Below are positions 53,909 to 63,132 of a stretch of 64,000 nt of DNA, in pieces (positions within the stretch are counted from its first letter, which is position 1; the number at the start of each line of letters is the position of its first letter). Under the pieces are notes generated by a model. The model was not told the DNA's origin. It ran no database searches and was given only the letters and a program-made list of their open reading frames with translations. The DNA lies in assembly GCA_963844055.1 (NCBI GenBank), contig CAWJMN010000002.1, positions 806,001 through 870,000 of the forward strand, given 5' to 3'. Source of the stretch: CAWJMN01 sp963844055. Lineage in GTDB: Bacteria > Planctomycetota > Planctomycetia > Pirellulales > Pirellulaceae. The position numbers and the translations under genes are program-made.

Positions 53909-55312
53909 CTAGAGCGTCTTCAAATACTCTAGGACGGCCTGTTTTTCCTCTTTAGAAAGCAGGTCTGGGAAGTCATGCCCCGCCGCACTTTTTCCGAATA
54001 GCTGGGCATCGAAATACTCGCGCTTCTCGGCCGCCGTTGTTGCTTCGTCCGACACTTTTTTCATCGTGGTCACTTCCAGACCTACCAGCTTTTGGTCATA
54101 GCCGTCTTCGGTCCGCTTCCAAACGGCCGGACGTTCGCTCGGGTGTAGCACATGCCACAGGGTCGGAACGCTTCCATTATGAAAGTACGGAGCCGATGCC
54201 CAAATCCCATCTAGCGGCGGCGCAACGTATCCTTTCGGATCGTCGATGTTGCCAAGCTTGCCATAATCGGTAAACCATGTGTTGCCATAGCTGGCACGGT
54301 GCGCCGGCGTCAGCGATTGGTACCGAACAGGATCCGTCTTCACGTCGGCCAGCGGAATTGTCTTGTTGGGAAACTTCGAGCCATCGCCATACGTTCCATG
54401 GCAATCGGAGCAGACGCGATTGAATGCAACGCGACCACGCTCGGCCAGCGGCGCATCAATTTCGTAGGGATACTTCGGAGCTTCAATCGAGCTGATGTAT
54501 TCGTACACATCACGAAAGTCATCTTCCCATTCGCGAAATTTCTCCGGTCCGTTCTGACGAACCAGCATGAATTGCATCAAGCCCCGATGCCCCTTGGCCG
54601 CAAAGCCGTCGATGTAAATGAAGTCCTTCCGCTTGAAATGCCACCAAGCCGGGGCGTCCATATCATGGTGCACCATTTTGGGAACACGGCGTTCGGGATG
54701 GATTCCTAGATCTTTGTCACGATAGCCCATCAGCACCACGCCAAACATCACCGCATTGGTCGTGCCGTTGCTATTGCCCAGCGGCATGAACATGCTTCCT
54801 ACATCCATTCGCCCCAGCGCCGATTGCTTGGCCAGCTTGACTTGCCGCGTCTCTTCGGTGAGCGTCATCAAGGCATAGCGCGAATTGGGGGCACCAGGAA
54901 TCGTTTTGCCTGCTACCTTGCCGCCATGGCAAGCAAAGCAGTTCATCGTCCAAATCCCTTGATCGTCCACGACGTACTGCAGCGGCTTCGACGGGTCTTC
55001 CAGGCGTGGCGTTAAACCATACCGGCTGAAAGCCATCTTGCGCCGCTCTTCCACGGTCGCCTTTTCCGCTTGGGAGCGAAGTGGCTCGGGCCAAGTCGTC
55101 CAAGTTTCGTCGAAGGTCGCTTGGTCGAAGTCGAGTGGCAGATAGGTCTTCTGCGTTAGAAAGCGATAGCCCCGCTGCGCCGGCGTCAGCGCCTCCGACT
55201 TGTCGCTAGTGCCATTGGACTTAGGATTGGGCTCTGCTCCGTAAACAGTTGCCCCGCAAACAATCGCAGCCAGCACCAGCCAACACAACCAAGCCCGATG
55301 TAATTGCATCAT
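53909..55312 (-). CDS. Secreted di-haem c-type cytochrome
   Basis: 467 residues from the ATG at 55312; an in-frame GTG at 55324 is also possible. A signal peptide covers residues 1-26. Two CxxCH haem motifs are seen: CFACH (in WTMNCFACHGGKVAG) near residue 130 and CSDCH (RVCSDCHGTYGDG) near residue 304. The distal region PPLDGIWASAPYFHNGSVPTLWHVLHPSERP is typical of large planctomycete cytochromes and of the di-haem peroxidase/MauG-like superfamily. It probably transfers electrons in the periplasm. The same-strand neighbours are TerC upstream and the PQQ-propeller protein downstream. Confidence 0.87.
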   Translation of the reverse strand: MMQLHRAWLCWLVLAAIVCGATVYGAEPNPKSNGTSDKSEALTPAQRGYRFLTQKTYLPLDFDQATFDETWTTWPEPLRSQAEKATVEERRKMAFSRYGLTPRLEDPSKPLQYVVDDQGIWTMNCFACHGGKVAGKTIPGAPNSRYALMTLTEETRQVKLAKQSALGRMDVGSMFMPLGNSNGTTNAVMFGVVLMGYRDKDLGIHPERRVPKMVHHDMDAPAWWHFKRKDFIYIDGFAAKGHRGLMQFMLVRQNGPEKFREWEDDFRDVYEYISSIEAPKYPYEIDAPLAERGRVAFNRVCSDCHGTYGDGSKFPNKTIPLADVKTDPVRYQSLTPAHRASYGNTWFTDYGKLGNIDDPKGYVAPPLDGIWASAPYFHNGSVPTLWHVLHPSERPAVWKRTEDGYDQKLVGLEVTTMKKVSDEATTAAEKREYFDAQLFGKSAAGHDFPDLLSKEEKQAVLEYLKTL

Positions 55313-55426
55313 CGTATCGCTCACAAGCCAAAGGCCTCTTGATCAACCAATGGGCACCACCGAAGTTCCCGTTTAGCCAACCTAGCGTTACCGCAATACC
55401 GCGACTGAAGTTAACAGGCCGCTCCC

Positions 55427-56596
55427 CTACTTCTTTTTGGCAGGGGGCGCCGCTTCCTTCTTTTCTTCCTTCGCCTTGGCAGGCTTTTTGGACTCGGGCA
55501 AGAAGCCACAGCCCAGAAAAACCGCCATCAAGATCCAAAAGCTCATGCACTCTGGCCGACGCAAATCGTGGAAGTCGAGTAAATGCGGCGAACTTGGAAG
55601 CTGCATCTGCTTGGGCTCTTTTTCTGTGCCTGGTTCCGTCGCAACAGGAGCTTCTGTAGCTTCCTTGCCGGTTTCCTTCTCCGCCGACCCTTCATGATTG
55701 TGGGCATCGGGCAACGTCTGATGGTGGCCATGGGCTGGGATCTTGAAGATCCAATTCTTTTCCAGCCACGACTCGTAAGAGTTGACCATTCCGATTCGCT
55801 TTTGCTCAATCCCTTCCATCGCTGGCTGCCAAGTACCTAAGCTCTTGGCAAACCAGGCCGGCTCACGGCAGCTCCAATCGGAATTGACGCCCCAATCTGC
55901 CAGCAATTTCACGCCGATGACCAGCACCAACAGGTAGGCCGTCATTTCGAACCGTGGGAAGCGTTCCAACAGCTTGATAAACACCGCGGCGGCAAAACGC
56001 ATCAGGACAACGCCAATGATGCCCCCCGAAACCACCACCCACAACTTCTCTTGTCGACTGCCTGCCAAAGCCATCGCTGCCAAGATCGAGTCCACGGCAA
56101 AGGCAACGTCGGTCAGCTCAATCACCGCGACCGTACCCCAAAACGATTGCCGGCTAACCTCTGGCGTTACTTCCGGGGTCACTTCAGGAGCTTCTTCCAC
56201 ATCCACAATCGGATGGCCGTTGCTATCCAGCTTGACCGCTTCTTCGTGATCGTCACCATGCCCCGAAAAGAGCAAGTGCTGTAGCGAGATATAAGCGAGG
56301 TATGCTCCACCTAAGAATTTGACGAAGGTCCATCGCAGCAAAAAGCTGGCGGTGCAAATCGCGATGACGCGAAATACGAACGCCCCAATCAGACCGTAAG
56401 ACAGCGCACGAGGACGCTGGGCCGCTGGCAAACGCTTGGCCAAAATCCCCAGCACCAACGCATTGTCAATCGACAACACACCTTCCAAAAGAATCAAAAG
56501 CCCAATGACCGCCAAGTCGCCACTGGCAACCTTTTGGCCAAAGACATCGAATTCTGCCAGCAGCAGAGGAAGACCACCAAGGTATTCAAAAAACAT
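55427..56596 (-). CDS. TerC-family integral membrane protein
   Basis: 389 residues. The TerC signature LLEGVLSIDNALVLGILAKRLP lies near residues 35-57, and the second half-repeat AVIELTDVAFAVDSILAAMAL near 170. About seven membrane helices are present. Between the halves is a hydrophilic insert with a PEVTPEVTPEVS repeat, and the C-terminal 150 residues form a charged, Lys-rich tail (KKPAKAKEEKKEAAPPAKKK), both unusual for the family. TerC proteins are metal exporters (often manganese) or chaperones of metalation. The gene starts 69 bp after the end of metH on the same strand and may be co-transcribed. Confidence 0.88.
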   Translation of the reverse strand: MFFEYLGGLPLLLAEFDVFGQKVASGDLAVIGLLILLEGVLSIDNALVLGILAKRLPAAQRPRALSYGLIGAFVFRVIAICTASFLLRWTFVKFLGGAYLAYISLQHLLFSGHGDDHEEAVKLDSNGHPIVDVEEAPEVTPEVTPEVSRQSFWGTVAVIELTDVAFAVDSILAAMALAGSRQEKLWVVVSGGIIGVVLMRFAAAVFIKLLERFPRFEMTAYLLVLVIGVKLLADWGVNSDWSCREPAWFAKSLGTWQPAMEGIEQKRIGMVNSYESWLEKNWIFKIPAHGHHQTLPDAHNHEGSAEKETGKEATEAPVATEPGTEKEPKQMQLPSSPHLLDFHDLRRPECMSFWILMAVFLGCGFLPESKKPAKAKEEKKEAAPPAKKK

Positions 56597-56665
56597 GTTA
56601 CAGATCTACACTTTCCAATCGCCAACTCGTATTCGTCGCCGTACGCCTAAGCTCACCGGCAACGA

Positions 56666-59600
56666 TTATGGATCGTAGCCCAAGTTAGGTGCCAACCAGC
56701 GTTCGACCTCACCCAGCGGCATCTTCTTCCGCCGTGCATAATCTTCGACTTGTTCCTTCGTGATCCGGTCCAGCGCGAAGTAACGTGCTTCAGGATGCGC
56801 AAAGTACAAGCCGCTCACACTGGCAGCGGGCATCATCGCAAACGATTCCGTCAAATGCATGTCGGCGTTCGTTTCCGCTTGCAACAAATCAAACAAGGCT
56901 CGCTTCTCGGTATGGTCGGGCTGCGAAGGATAGCCAGCCGCGGGCCGAATGCCGCGATAGGCTTCTTCGATGAGCTCATCTTTAGACAGCGACTCTTCCC
57001 GCCCATAGCCCCAATCCGCGCGAGCCCGTTGATGCAGCAATTCTGCAAACGCCTCGGCCAATCGATCGGCCAATGCTTTGGTCATGATCGAGTTATAGTC
57101 ATCGTGGTCGGCGTCAAACTTCTTGCACAGCTCGTTACAGCCAATGCCCGTCGTTACCGCAAAGGCCCCTAAGTAATCCTTACGGCCACTTCCCACAGGA
57201 GCGATATAGTCGGACAACGCACGGAAGTCCTTTTGTCCCACACGTTCCCACTGTTGCCGCAGCGTATGAAAACGCGTCTTTTCCTTCGTGCGCGATTCAT
57301 CCGTGTAAAGGATGATGTCGTCCCCCTCGGAAGCAGCCGGCCAGAACCCATACACCGCATGAGCCTTGAGCAGCTTTTGCTCAACAATCTGGTTCAGTAG
57401 CTTCACCGCATCGTCAAACAACTCTTTAGCCTGCGTACCGACCACCGCATCCTCGAAAATGCGAGGGTACTTCCCCTTCAGTTCCCAGGTCATGAAAAAC
57501 GGCGACCAGTCGATGTAGGGAACAATCTCTTCCAGCGGAAATTCCCGCAGGACTTTCGTTCCCAAAAACGATGGCGTATCAATCGTGACGGTATTCCAAT
57601 CGGTGGCGAACTTTGCCTCGCGGGCTTTTTCAATCGATGCCAGCTTCACTTGGCGTTGGCCGTACGAAGCTACCAACTGCTGTTGCAGGGCGCGATTGTC
57701 TCTGTCCAAATCGGGCTTCATCTCGGCGCTAAGCAGTTTCTCCACAACGCCCACACAGCGTGACGCGTCGAGCACATGAATGATCGGCTCATTGTAGTGC
57801 GGAGCAATCTTGACGGCCGTATGCTTGGCGCTGGTCGTTGCACCACCAATCAGCAGCGGCAAATTCAGATTCCGACGCTGCATCTCGCGGGCGACGTGCA
57901 CCATTTCATCCAGGCTCGGCGTGATCAGGCCCGAAAGGCCGATGACGTCTACCTTCTCTTGAATGGCGGTCTCCAAAATCTTCTCGGCCGAGACCATCAC
58001 GCCCAAGTCGATCACTTCGTAGTTGTTACAGCCGAGCACCACCCCGACGATATTCTTGCCGATGTCGTGCACATCCCCTTTGACGGTTGCCATCAGCACT
58101 TTTCCGCGGGCAGACTGCGCCACATCGCCGGCCAGAGCCTTCTCGGCTTCCATGAACGGAAGGAGATAGTTCACCGCCTTCTTCATCACGCGGGCGCTCT
58201 TCACCACCTGGGGCAAGAACATTTTGCCAGCACCAAACAAGTCGCCGACGATGCTCATGCCATCCATCAGCGGACCTTCGATGATCCGCAAGCAGCGATC
58301 GTAGTTATGGCGGGCCTCTTCGACGTCGACTTCGATAAACTTATCGATGCCGCGCACCAAGGCATGCGCCAGCCGCTTTTCAACCGGCTCTTCACGCCAG
58401 GTCAAATCTTCTGTTGCCGCTGCCTTGCCTTTTCCCTTCACGCGAGCTGCCAGTTCAATCAGCCGTTCCGTCGCATCATCGCGCCGATTGAGCAGCACAT
58501 CTTCAACGCACTCTAGCAGTTCCTTCGGAATGTCTTCATAGACAGCCAATTGGCCCGCGTTCACAATTCCCATATCCAGGCCGGCACGAATGGCATGATA
58601 GAGGAACGCAGCATGCATCGCCTCGCGAACCATGTCGTTACCACGGAACGAGAACGAGATGTTGCTAACGCCACCACTTACCTTGGCACCCGGGCAAACC
58701 TCTTTGATCTTGCGCGTGGCCTCGATGAAATTGATTGCATAGTTATTATGCTCTTCCAGCCCTGTGGCGACTGTCAAAATATTCGGGTCAAAGATGATGT
58801 CTTCTGGCGGGAAGCCGATCTCCTTGGTGAGGATGTCGTAGGCACGCTTACAAATCGAAACCTTATGGTCAATCTCAACAGCCTGTCCCGATTCATCGAA
58901 AGCCATCACCACCACGGCCGCTCCATAGCGACGAATGAGCTTAGCGCGTTCTAAAAACGCGTTCATGTCATCCTTGATGGCAATACTGTTGACGATGGCC
59001 TTGCCCTGTACGCAGCGCAAGCCCGCTTCGATGACGGTCCATTTCGAACTGTCGATCATCACAGGAACTTTGGAGACTTCGGGGTCGCCAGCGATCAATC
59101 GCAGGAACTTGGTCATCGCCGCTTCGCCATCCAGCAGCGCATCATCCATGTTGATGTCGATGACAGTCGCGCCACCGATCACCTGCTGACGGGCAACTTC
59201 TACCGCCTCTTCAAACTTGTCGTTACGGATCAAGTTTGCGAATGCCTTGCTGCCGGTGACATTCGTCCGCTCGCCAACCATCACAAAGTTGGACTCAGGA
59301 CGAAGGGTGAACGGCAGCGTTCCGCTCAAACGAAGGTAAGAAGGGACTTGCGTCGGCTGATGAGGACGAATGCGGCTCACTTCTTCGGCCATGGCCGCAA
59401 TGTGATCCGGCGTGGTACCGCAGCAACCGCCCAAAATATTCAGCCAGCCGTTTTGTGCAAAGTCTCCCACCAGCGAAGCCATCTTTGCCGGCCCGAGATC
59501 GTACTTGCCCATTTCATTGGGAAGGCCCGCATTGGGATAGCAGTGAACCCGCGTTGTGGAAACCTTGGCCAACTCTTCAATGTGCGGCCGCATGGTCTCT

Positions 59601-60397
59601 GGACCAAGGGCACAGTTCATGCCCACGGTGAGCAGTGGAATATGAGAGATGGCGTTCCAAAAACCTTCGACCGATTGTCCCGAAACAAAGGTGGCGCCGC
59701 CGGGGCCAAAGGTCCCCGATGCCATGATCGGCACGCGCACGCCTGTCTCGGTGCAATAACGATCAATCGCAAACAAGCACGCCTTCAAGTTGAGCGTGTC
59801 AATGAACGTTTCTGGCAGCAGCAAATCGACGCCCGCATCAATCAAAGCGACGACCTGTTCGTAATAGCTTTCGGAAAGCTCTTCAAACGAAGAGCCACGA
59901 TAGGCGGCATCATCCACTCGCGTGGAGATGGTCATCTGCTTGGCGGTAGGACCAATCGAGCCTGCAACGAAGCGCGGCTTGTGCGGCGTCTTTTCGTTGT
60001 ACTCATCGACAGCAACCCGCGCGCACTTCACGGCGGCAAAGTTAATCTCTCGGACCAGCTCTCGGGGCAGATGGAATTCTTCCATGCCGATGAAGCTGGC
60101 GCCGAACGTATTGGTTTCTACAATGTCCGCACCGGCCGCGAGGTACTTGCGATGGATATTGGAGATGTCAGTTGGCCGGGTGATGCACAGGATGTCACTG
60201 AACCGGGCAAGGTCCTTGGTATGATCGGCAAAGCGATCCCCGCGGACATCGTTCTCCGTTAGTTTCAAAGCCTGCAGCATTGTCCCCATCGCGCCATCCA
60301 AAATCAGGATGCGGTCTTCCAAAAGGGATTCGAGCAGATCGTAGGTCTTCGAACGCTGCGGCCCACCCGCGATGGCGGATTGCGTGACGCTTGGCAT
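56666..60397 (-). CDS. metH: Cobalamin-dependent methionine synthase
   Basis: 1243 residues, full length. Order: homocysteine-binding domain (1-~345; zinc cysteines in the GMNCALGP and GGCCGT motifs), pterin domain (~360-630; NFVMVGERTNVTGS), B12-binding cap and Rossmann domain (~660-900; DVHDIGKN with axial His777), and the SAM-dependent reactivation domain (~920-1243; ending AYRGIRPAAGYPSQPDH and YFAL). It transfers the methyl group from methyltetrahydrofolate to homocysteine. All domains and key residues are present. I could not find a cobalamin or SAM riboswitch in the 275 bp upstream. The regulator gene of CarH type two genes upstream lacks its B12 ligands. Confidence 0.97.
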   Translation of the reverse strand: MPSVTQSAIAGGPQRSKTYDLLESLLEDRILILDGAMGTMLQALKLTENDVRGDRFADHTKDLARFSDILCITRPTDISNIHRKYLAAGADIVETNTFGASFIGMEEFHLPRELVREINFAAVKCARVAVDEYNEKTPHKPRFVAGSIGPTAKQMTISTRVDDAAYRGSSFEELSESYYEQVVALIDAGVDLLLPETFIDTLNLKACLFAIDRYCTETGVRVPIMASGTFGPGGATFVSGQSVEGFWNAISHIPLLTVGMNCALGPETMRPHIEELAKVSTTRVHCYPNAGLPNEMGKYDLGPAKMASLVGDFAQNGWLNILGGCCGTTPDHIAAMAEEVSRIRPHQPTQVPSYLRLSGTLPFTLRPESNFVMVGERTNVTGSKAFANLIRNDKFEEAVEVARQQVIGGATVIDINMDDALLDGEAAMTKFLRLIAGDPEVSKVPVMIDSSKWTVIEAGLRCVQGKAIVNSIAIKDDMNAFLERAKLIRRYGAAVVVMAFDESGQAVEIDHKVSICKRAYDILTKEIGFPPEDIIFDPNILTVATGLEEHNNYAINFIEATRKIKEVCPGAKVSGGVSNISFSFRGNDMVREAMHAAFLYHAIRAGLDMGIVNAGQLAVYEDIPKELLECVEDVLLNRRDDATERLIELAARVKGKGKAAATEDLTWREEPVEKRLAHALVRGIDKFIEVDVEEARHNYDRCLRIIEGPLMDGMSIVGDLFGAGKMFLPQVVKSARVMKKAVNYLLPFMEAEKALAGDVAQSARGKVLMATVKGDVHDIGKNIVGVVLGCNNYEVIDLGVMVSAEKILETAIQEKVDVIGLSGLITPSLDEMVHVAREMQRRNLNLPLLIGGATTSAKHTAVKIAPHYNEPIIHVLDASRCVGVVEKLLSAEMKPDLDRDNRALQQQLVASYGQRQVKLASIEKAREAKFATDWNTVTIDTPSFLGTKVLREFPLEEIVPYIDWSPFFMTWELKGKYPRIFEDAVVGTQAKELFDDAVKLLNQIVEQKLLKAHAVYGFWPAASEGDDIILYTDESRTKEKTRFHTLRQQWERVGQKDFRALSDYIAPVGSGRKDYLGAFAVTTGIGCNELCKKFDADHDDYNSIMTKALADRLAEAFAELLHQRARADWGYGREESLSKDELIEEAYRGIRPAAGYPSQPDHTEKRALFDLLQAETNADMHLTESFAMMPAASVSGLYFAHPEARYFALDRITKEQVEDYARRKKMPLGEVERWLAPNLGYDP

Positions 60398-60672
60398 GGC
60401 AAAAATTGGCTCAGGACATCAGAATGCAGCACCCCCTTCCGAGGAGGCACCGTCAGAATCCTTCAGTTTAATTGAAAACGGGCTTTCACGGCACCCCGCT
60501 CCCCAACAAGCGAGGGGGCCACGGCAATCTAGCGAAGCCAAAGCGAAGGATTTGTTTCCTAGGAGTGCCAAAGCGGCCTAAGCAGGCTCGTAAAGGGGCC
60601 GTTTACAAGCCAGGGCTAGTCCAGGCAGGTCCCCAAAGGCGACTGCCGCACCGCAACAGAAAGCTGGCGAAG

Positions 60673-61935
60673 TTACCGCTTCCACTCGTAGACAGCCAAG
60701 GCCTTCAGTTCGCGAACAATCACTTGATTGCCGCTAACCGCCAGATGAGCCCAAGTAGAATCTTCGCTAATCTTGCGTGAACCAAGCAGTTCGAACTTTT
60801 CGGGATTGGCTCGAATGAGCAGTAGCTCGCCCCGTTCATCCAGGGCCAAAATCTTGTCCCCTTGTAGCACCAAGCTCCAGTATTGGCCGTAGGGCTTGGT
60901 GGTCCATTGCTCTTTACCCGTGGTAAGGTCGATGCAGGTGAATCGCTGATTCCGCAAATGCACATAGACATAGTTACCAACGACCACCGGCGACGACATG
61001 TAGGCCTGCGTCTTATTTTCCCATAGAGGGGATACTTCCTGCGCATCGGTGTTGCCAGCCACCTTGTACAAAAACGATTTGCCGCCGTAGCTGCTTGTAA
61101 AGATGTTCCCTTCAATCACGGTGGGCGTAAGAATGTTCATGCCTCGAAAAGCAGGAACATCCGTCGACCAAAACACTTTGCCAGATTCAGGATCGACACC
61201 GCACAGCTTTTGCCGTGTTTGCACCAACAGTTGTTCTCGTCCGCCGACAACCGCCAAAACAGGCGACGAAAAAGCGCTGCCGTTCATGCCGTCGCCGTTT
61301 TCCAACACGCGCCACAAGACCTCGCCCGACTTGCGATCCAGTTTGACGAGGCCGCCGCCTGCTTGCACAAACAGGGCATCGCCTCTGAGCAAGGGGGAAG
61401 AGACAAAACCAAACGCTGGCAAGGGCGAGCTGAACTTCTGCATGAGGTCCGCACGCCAACGCTCGGCACCATTCTTTACATCCAAAGCAACAACGACGTC
61501 TCGGATCCCTGCTACGTACAAGGTTTCCCCGTCGCAGGCTGGCGTTGCACGAATCCAACTCCCATTCGCAGCAGCAAAAAACGGAACGGATATTGCGCCA
61601 TCCCATTCCACCGACCACAGCACCTTGCCATCTTTGCGATCCAGGGCCGAGACTACTTCTGTTTTCTTATCCCGGGTCTCTGTGACAAAAACCCGATCGC
61701 CCAGAACGATAGGGCCCGAATAACTCGGGCTGAGCGGTACGCGATAGACCTTCTGAAGGTTGTCGGCCGTGATCGTGTCCGGCCAAGCGGGGCCCACAAA
61801 CGATCCATCACGACTATTGCCGCGCCACTGCGTCCAAGGTTGCTCCGCATCAGCGGCAAACGCCACACCGCCCAACAAGCCACAAAGCGAAGTGACTACC
61901 AGAATCTGATAATGATGGAGGGACTTCAACTGCAT
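60673..61935 (-). CDS. Secreted PQQ-like beta-propeller protein
   Basis: 420 residues from the ATG at 61935; the frame is open to 62013. A signal peptide covers residues 1-28. A seven- to eight-bladed PQQ/BamB-type propeller follows, with repeated W-x-x-x-L-D-x-K-x-G-K/E patterns (ALDRKDGKVLWSVEW, KLDRKSGEVLWRVL, GVDPESGKVFWS, CIDLTTGKEQWTTKP). No catalytic residues are evident. Probably a periplasmic scaffold or sugar-binding protein. It starts 31 bp after the MerR-type regulator gene, on the same strand, so both may form an operon. Confidence 0.87.
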   Translation of the reverse strand: MQLKSLHHYQILVVTSLCGLLGGVAFAADAEQPWTQWRGNSRDGSFVGPAWPDTITADNLQKVYRVPLSPSYSGPIVLGDRVFVTETRDKKTEVVSALDRKDGKVLWSVEWDGAISVPFFAAANGSWIRATPACDGETLYVAGIRDVVVALDVKNGAERWRADLMQKFSSPLPAFGFVSSPLLRGDALFVQAGGGLVKLDRKSGEVLWRVLENGDGMNGSAFSSPVLAVVGGREQLLVQTRQKLCGVDPESGKVFWSTDVPAFRGMNILTPTVIEGNIFTSSYGGKSFLYKVAGNTDAQEVSPLWENKTQAYMSSPVVVGNYVYVHLRNQRFTCIDLTTGKEQWTTKPYGQYWSLVLQGDKILALDERGELLLIRANPEKFELLGSRKISEDSTWAHLAVSGNQVIVRELKALAVYEWKR

Positions 61936-61966
61936 CGTAAATGCCTTTTCTGAAGGGGCGACTTCC

Positions 61967-62863
61967 CTAATTGATTTCCGCTGAATCTGCACCCGCGAGC
62001 AAGTGGCTTGCACTGGTAACCAAGTAGGTTTCCAGATGCGTTAGATTGTCACAAAAGACCGAGTACTTAATCCGCTTGCGAATCTCTTCGCTTAGCGCCC
62101 GGCCACCAACGACCACCATCGTTTTGTAAGCCATGGCCGTCTCAAAAAACGGAATATACTCCGACACAAACCGCTCTTCATCCGCAATATGCGAAACGGA
62201 AAGCCAAAACAGCGTCGGCCGATTTTCCACAATCGCGACACTCATCGTGGCAAACGGCAAGCTACTGCCCAGAGACGTCGCTTGCCATCCTTCTTGCTGC
62301 ATTACCAGTTCCACCATCGTTGTTGGAACATCGTAGAAGTCCCCTTCGGGCGTTCCCCCCAGGGCAATCGGCCCCGAGGATTGGGCGGGGCTAAGCAGCT
62401 GACGTAGCTCGTGAAGGACTCCCGTACAAAGTCGGCATGCGCGGCGTTCCTGATAAACCTCTACCTGGCCACAGTCCCACATCGCGCCGATCTCATGGAA
62501 GGACCGCGTGAGGACCTGATCGCAAATGCTGCTGATGCGATTCCCATCGAGAAACAGATCAAGCACAACCTGCCGAACGAGCATTTCATCGCCGGCCACC
62601 AAAGCATCGCGAACCACTGCCCACGACTCGGCCAGGCTCAAGCGGCGATTGCCAGTATTGGGCGGAAGTCCAATCGCAGCTGCATCGACAAGGCCATGAC
62701 GGTTCGTGCGGATGAATTCCAAAACGCCACTGATCGGCAAACGGCGATGGCCGCCGGCCGTACAGCTCATGGGAATCAGCCCCTTATCGCACCAGCGTTT
62801 CAAGGACGATTCGCTGACGCCAATCGCTCGAGCCACTTGTTTGGGCGTTAATAGCCTCGTCAT
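61967..62863 (-). CDS. CarH-like MerR regulator with degenerate B12-binding domain
   Basis: 298 residues from the ATG at 62863; the frame is open to 62947. Residues 1-55 form a MerR/excisionase helix-turn-helix (LLTPKQVARAIGVSESSLKRW, then GGHRRLP). Residues ~75-175 form the four-helix cap and ~185-298 the cobalamin-binding Rossmann fold of the CarH/LitR group. In CarH a W-x9-E-H motif and an E-x-H motif touch cobalamin. Here the first reads MWDCGQVEVYQER (His to Arg) and the second PEGDFYDVP (His to Tyr). It therefore probably does not bind adenosylcobalamin in the usual way. It precedes the PQQ-propeller gene and metH on the same strand. Confidence 0.85.
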   Translation of the reverse strand: MTRLLTPKQVARAIGVSESSLKRWCDKGLIPMSCTAGGHRRLPISGVLEFIRTNRHGLVDAAAIGLPPNTGNRRLSLAESWAVVRDALVAGDEMLVRQVVLDLFLDGNRISSICDQVLTRSFHEIGAMWDCGQVEVYQERRACRLCTGVLHELRQLLSPAQSSGPIALGGTPEGDFYDVPTTMVELVMQQEGWQATSLGSSLPFATMSVAIVENRPTLFWLSVSHIADEERFVSEYIPFFETAMAYKTMVVVGGRALSEEIRKRIKYSVFCDNLTHLETYLVTSASHLLAGADSAEIN

Positions 62864-63040
62864 GGAAGTCACAATTCGCCCGAAACGGGCATGAACGATT
62901 TGATCACTTTCAAGGTAGACACAGGGGACTAGGCCGCCAAATTGCACCTAGGGAAGTGTACCACATCGGACACCCCGAAAACATAACACATGACATAACC
63001 ACTTACCCAGTAAGGCATTACACCGTTTCCAACACCAAAA

Positions 63041-63117
63041 TGAACGTTTTGCACGTTTTCTTGGTTGCCGCCATCTCCATTCCCCGGTAGATTTCATGTG
63101 ACCGATTTGAACGTTTT
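63041..63117 (+). repeat. Direct repeats TGAACGTTTT upstream of the sigma factor gene
   Basis: TGAACGTTTT occurs at 63041-63050 and again at 63108-63117, and a part copy (GCACGTTTT) directly follows the first. They lie in the 260-bp gap between the MerR-type gene and the divergent sigma factor gene, the second only 15 bp before its start. They may be binding sites for a regulator. Confidence 0.45.
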
Positions 63118-63132
63118 AGCGAGGATGCGACC

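Noticed and set aside
60494..60523. GC-rich stem between the PQQ-propeller gene and metH
   Set aside because: Pairing is imperfect and there is no T-run on the minus strand. It could be structure in the metH leader, but I cannot support a terminator or riboswitch.
60618..60634. B12-box-like GGGGACCTGCCTGG on the minus strand upstream of metH
   Set aside because: A cobalamin riboswitch needs about 150 further bases upstream with its other conserved boxes. That space is occupied by the end of the PQQ-propeller gene and shows none of them.
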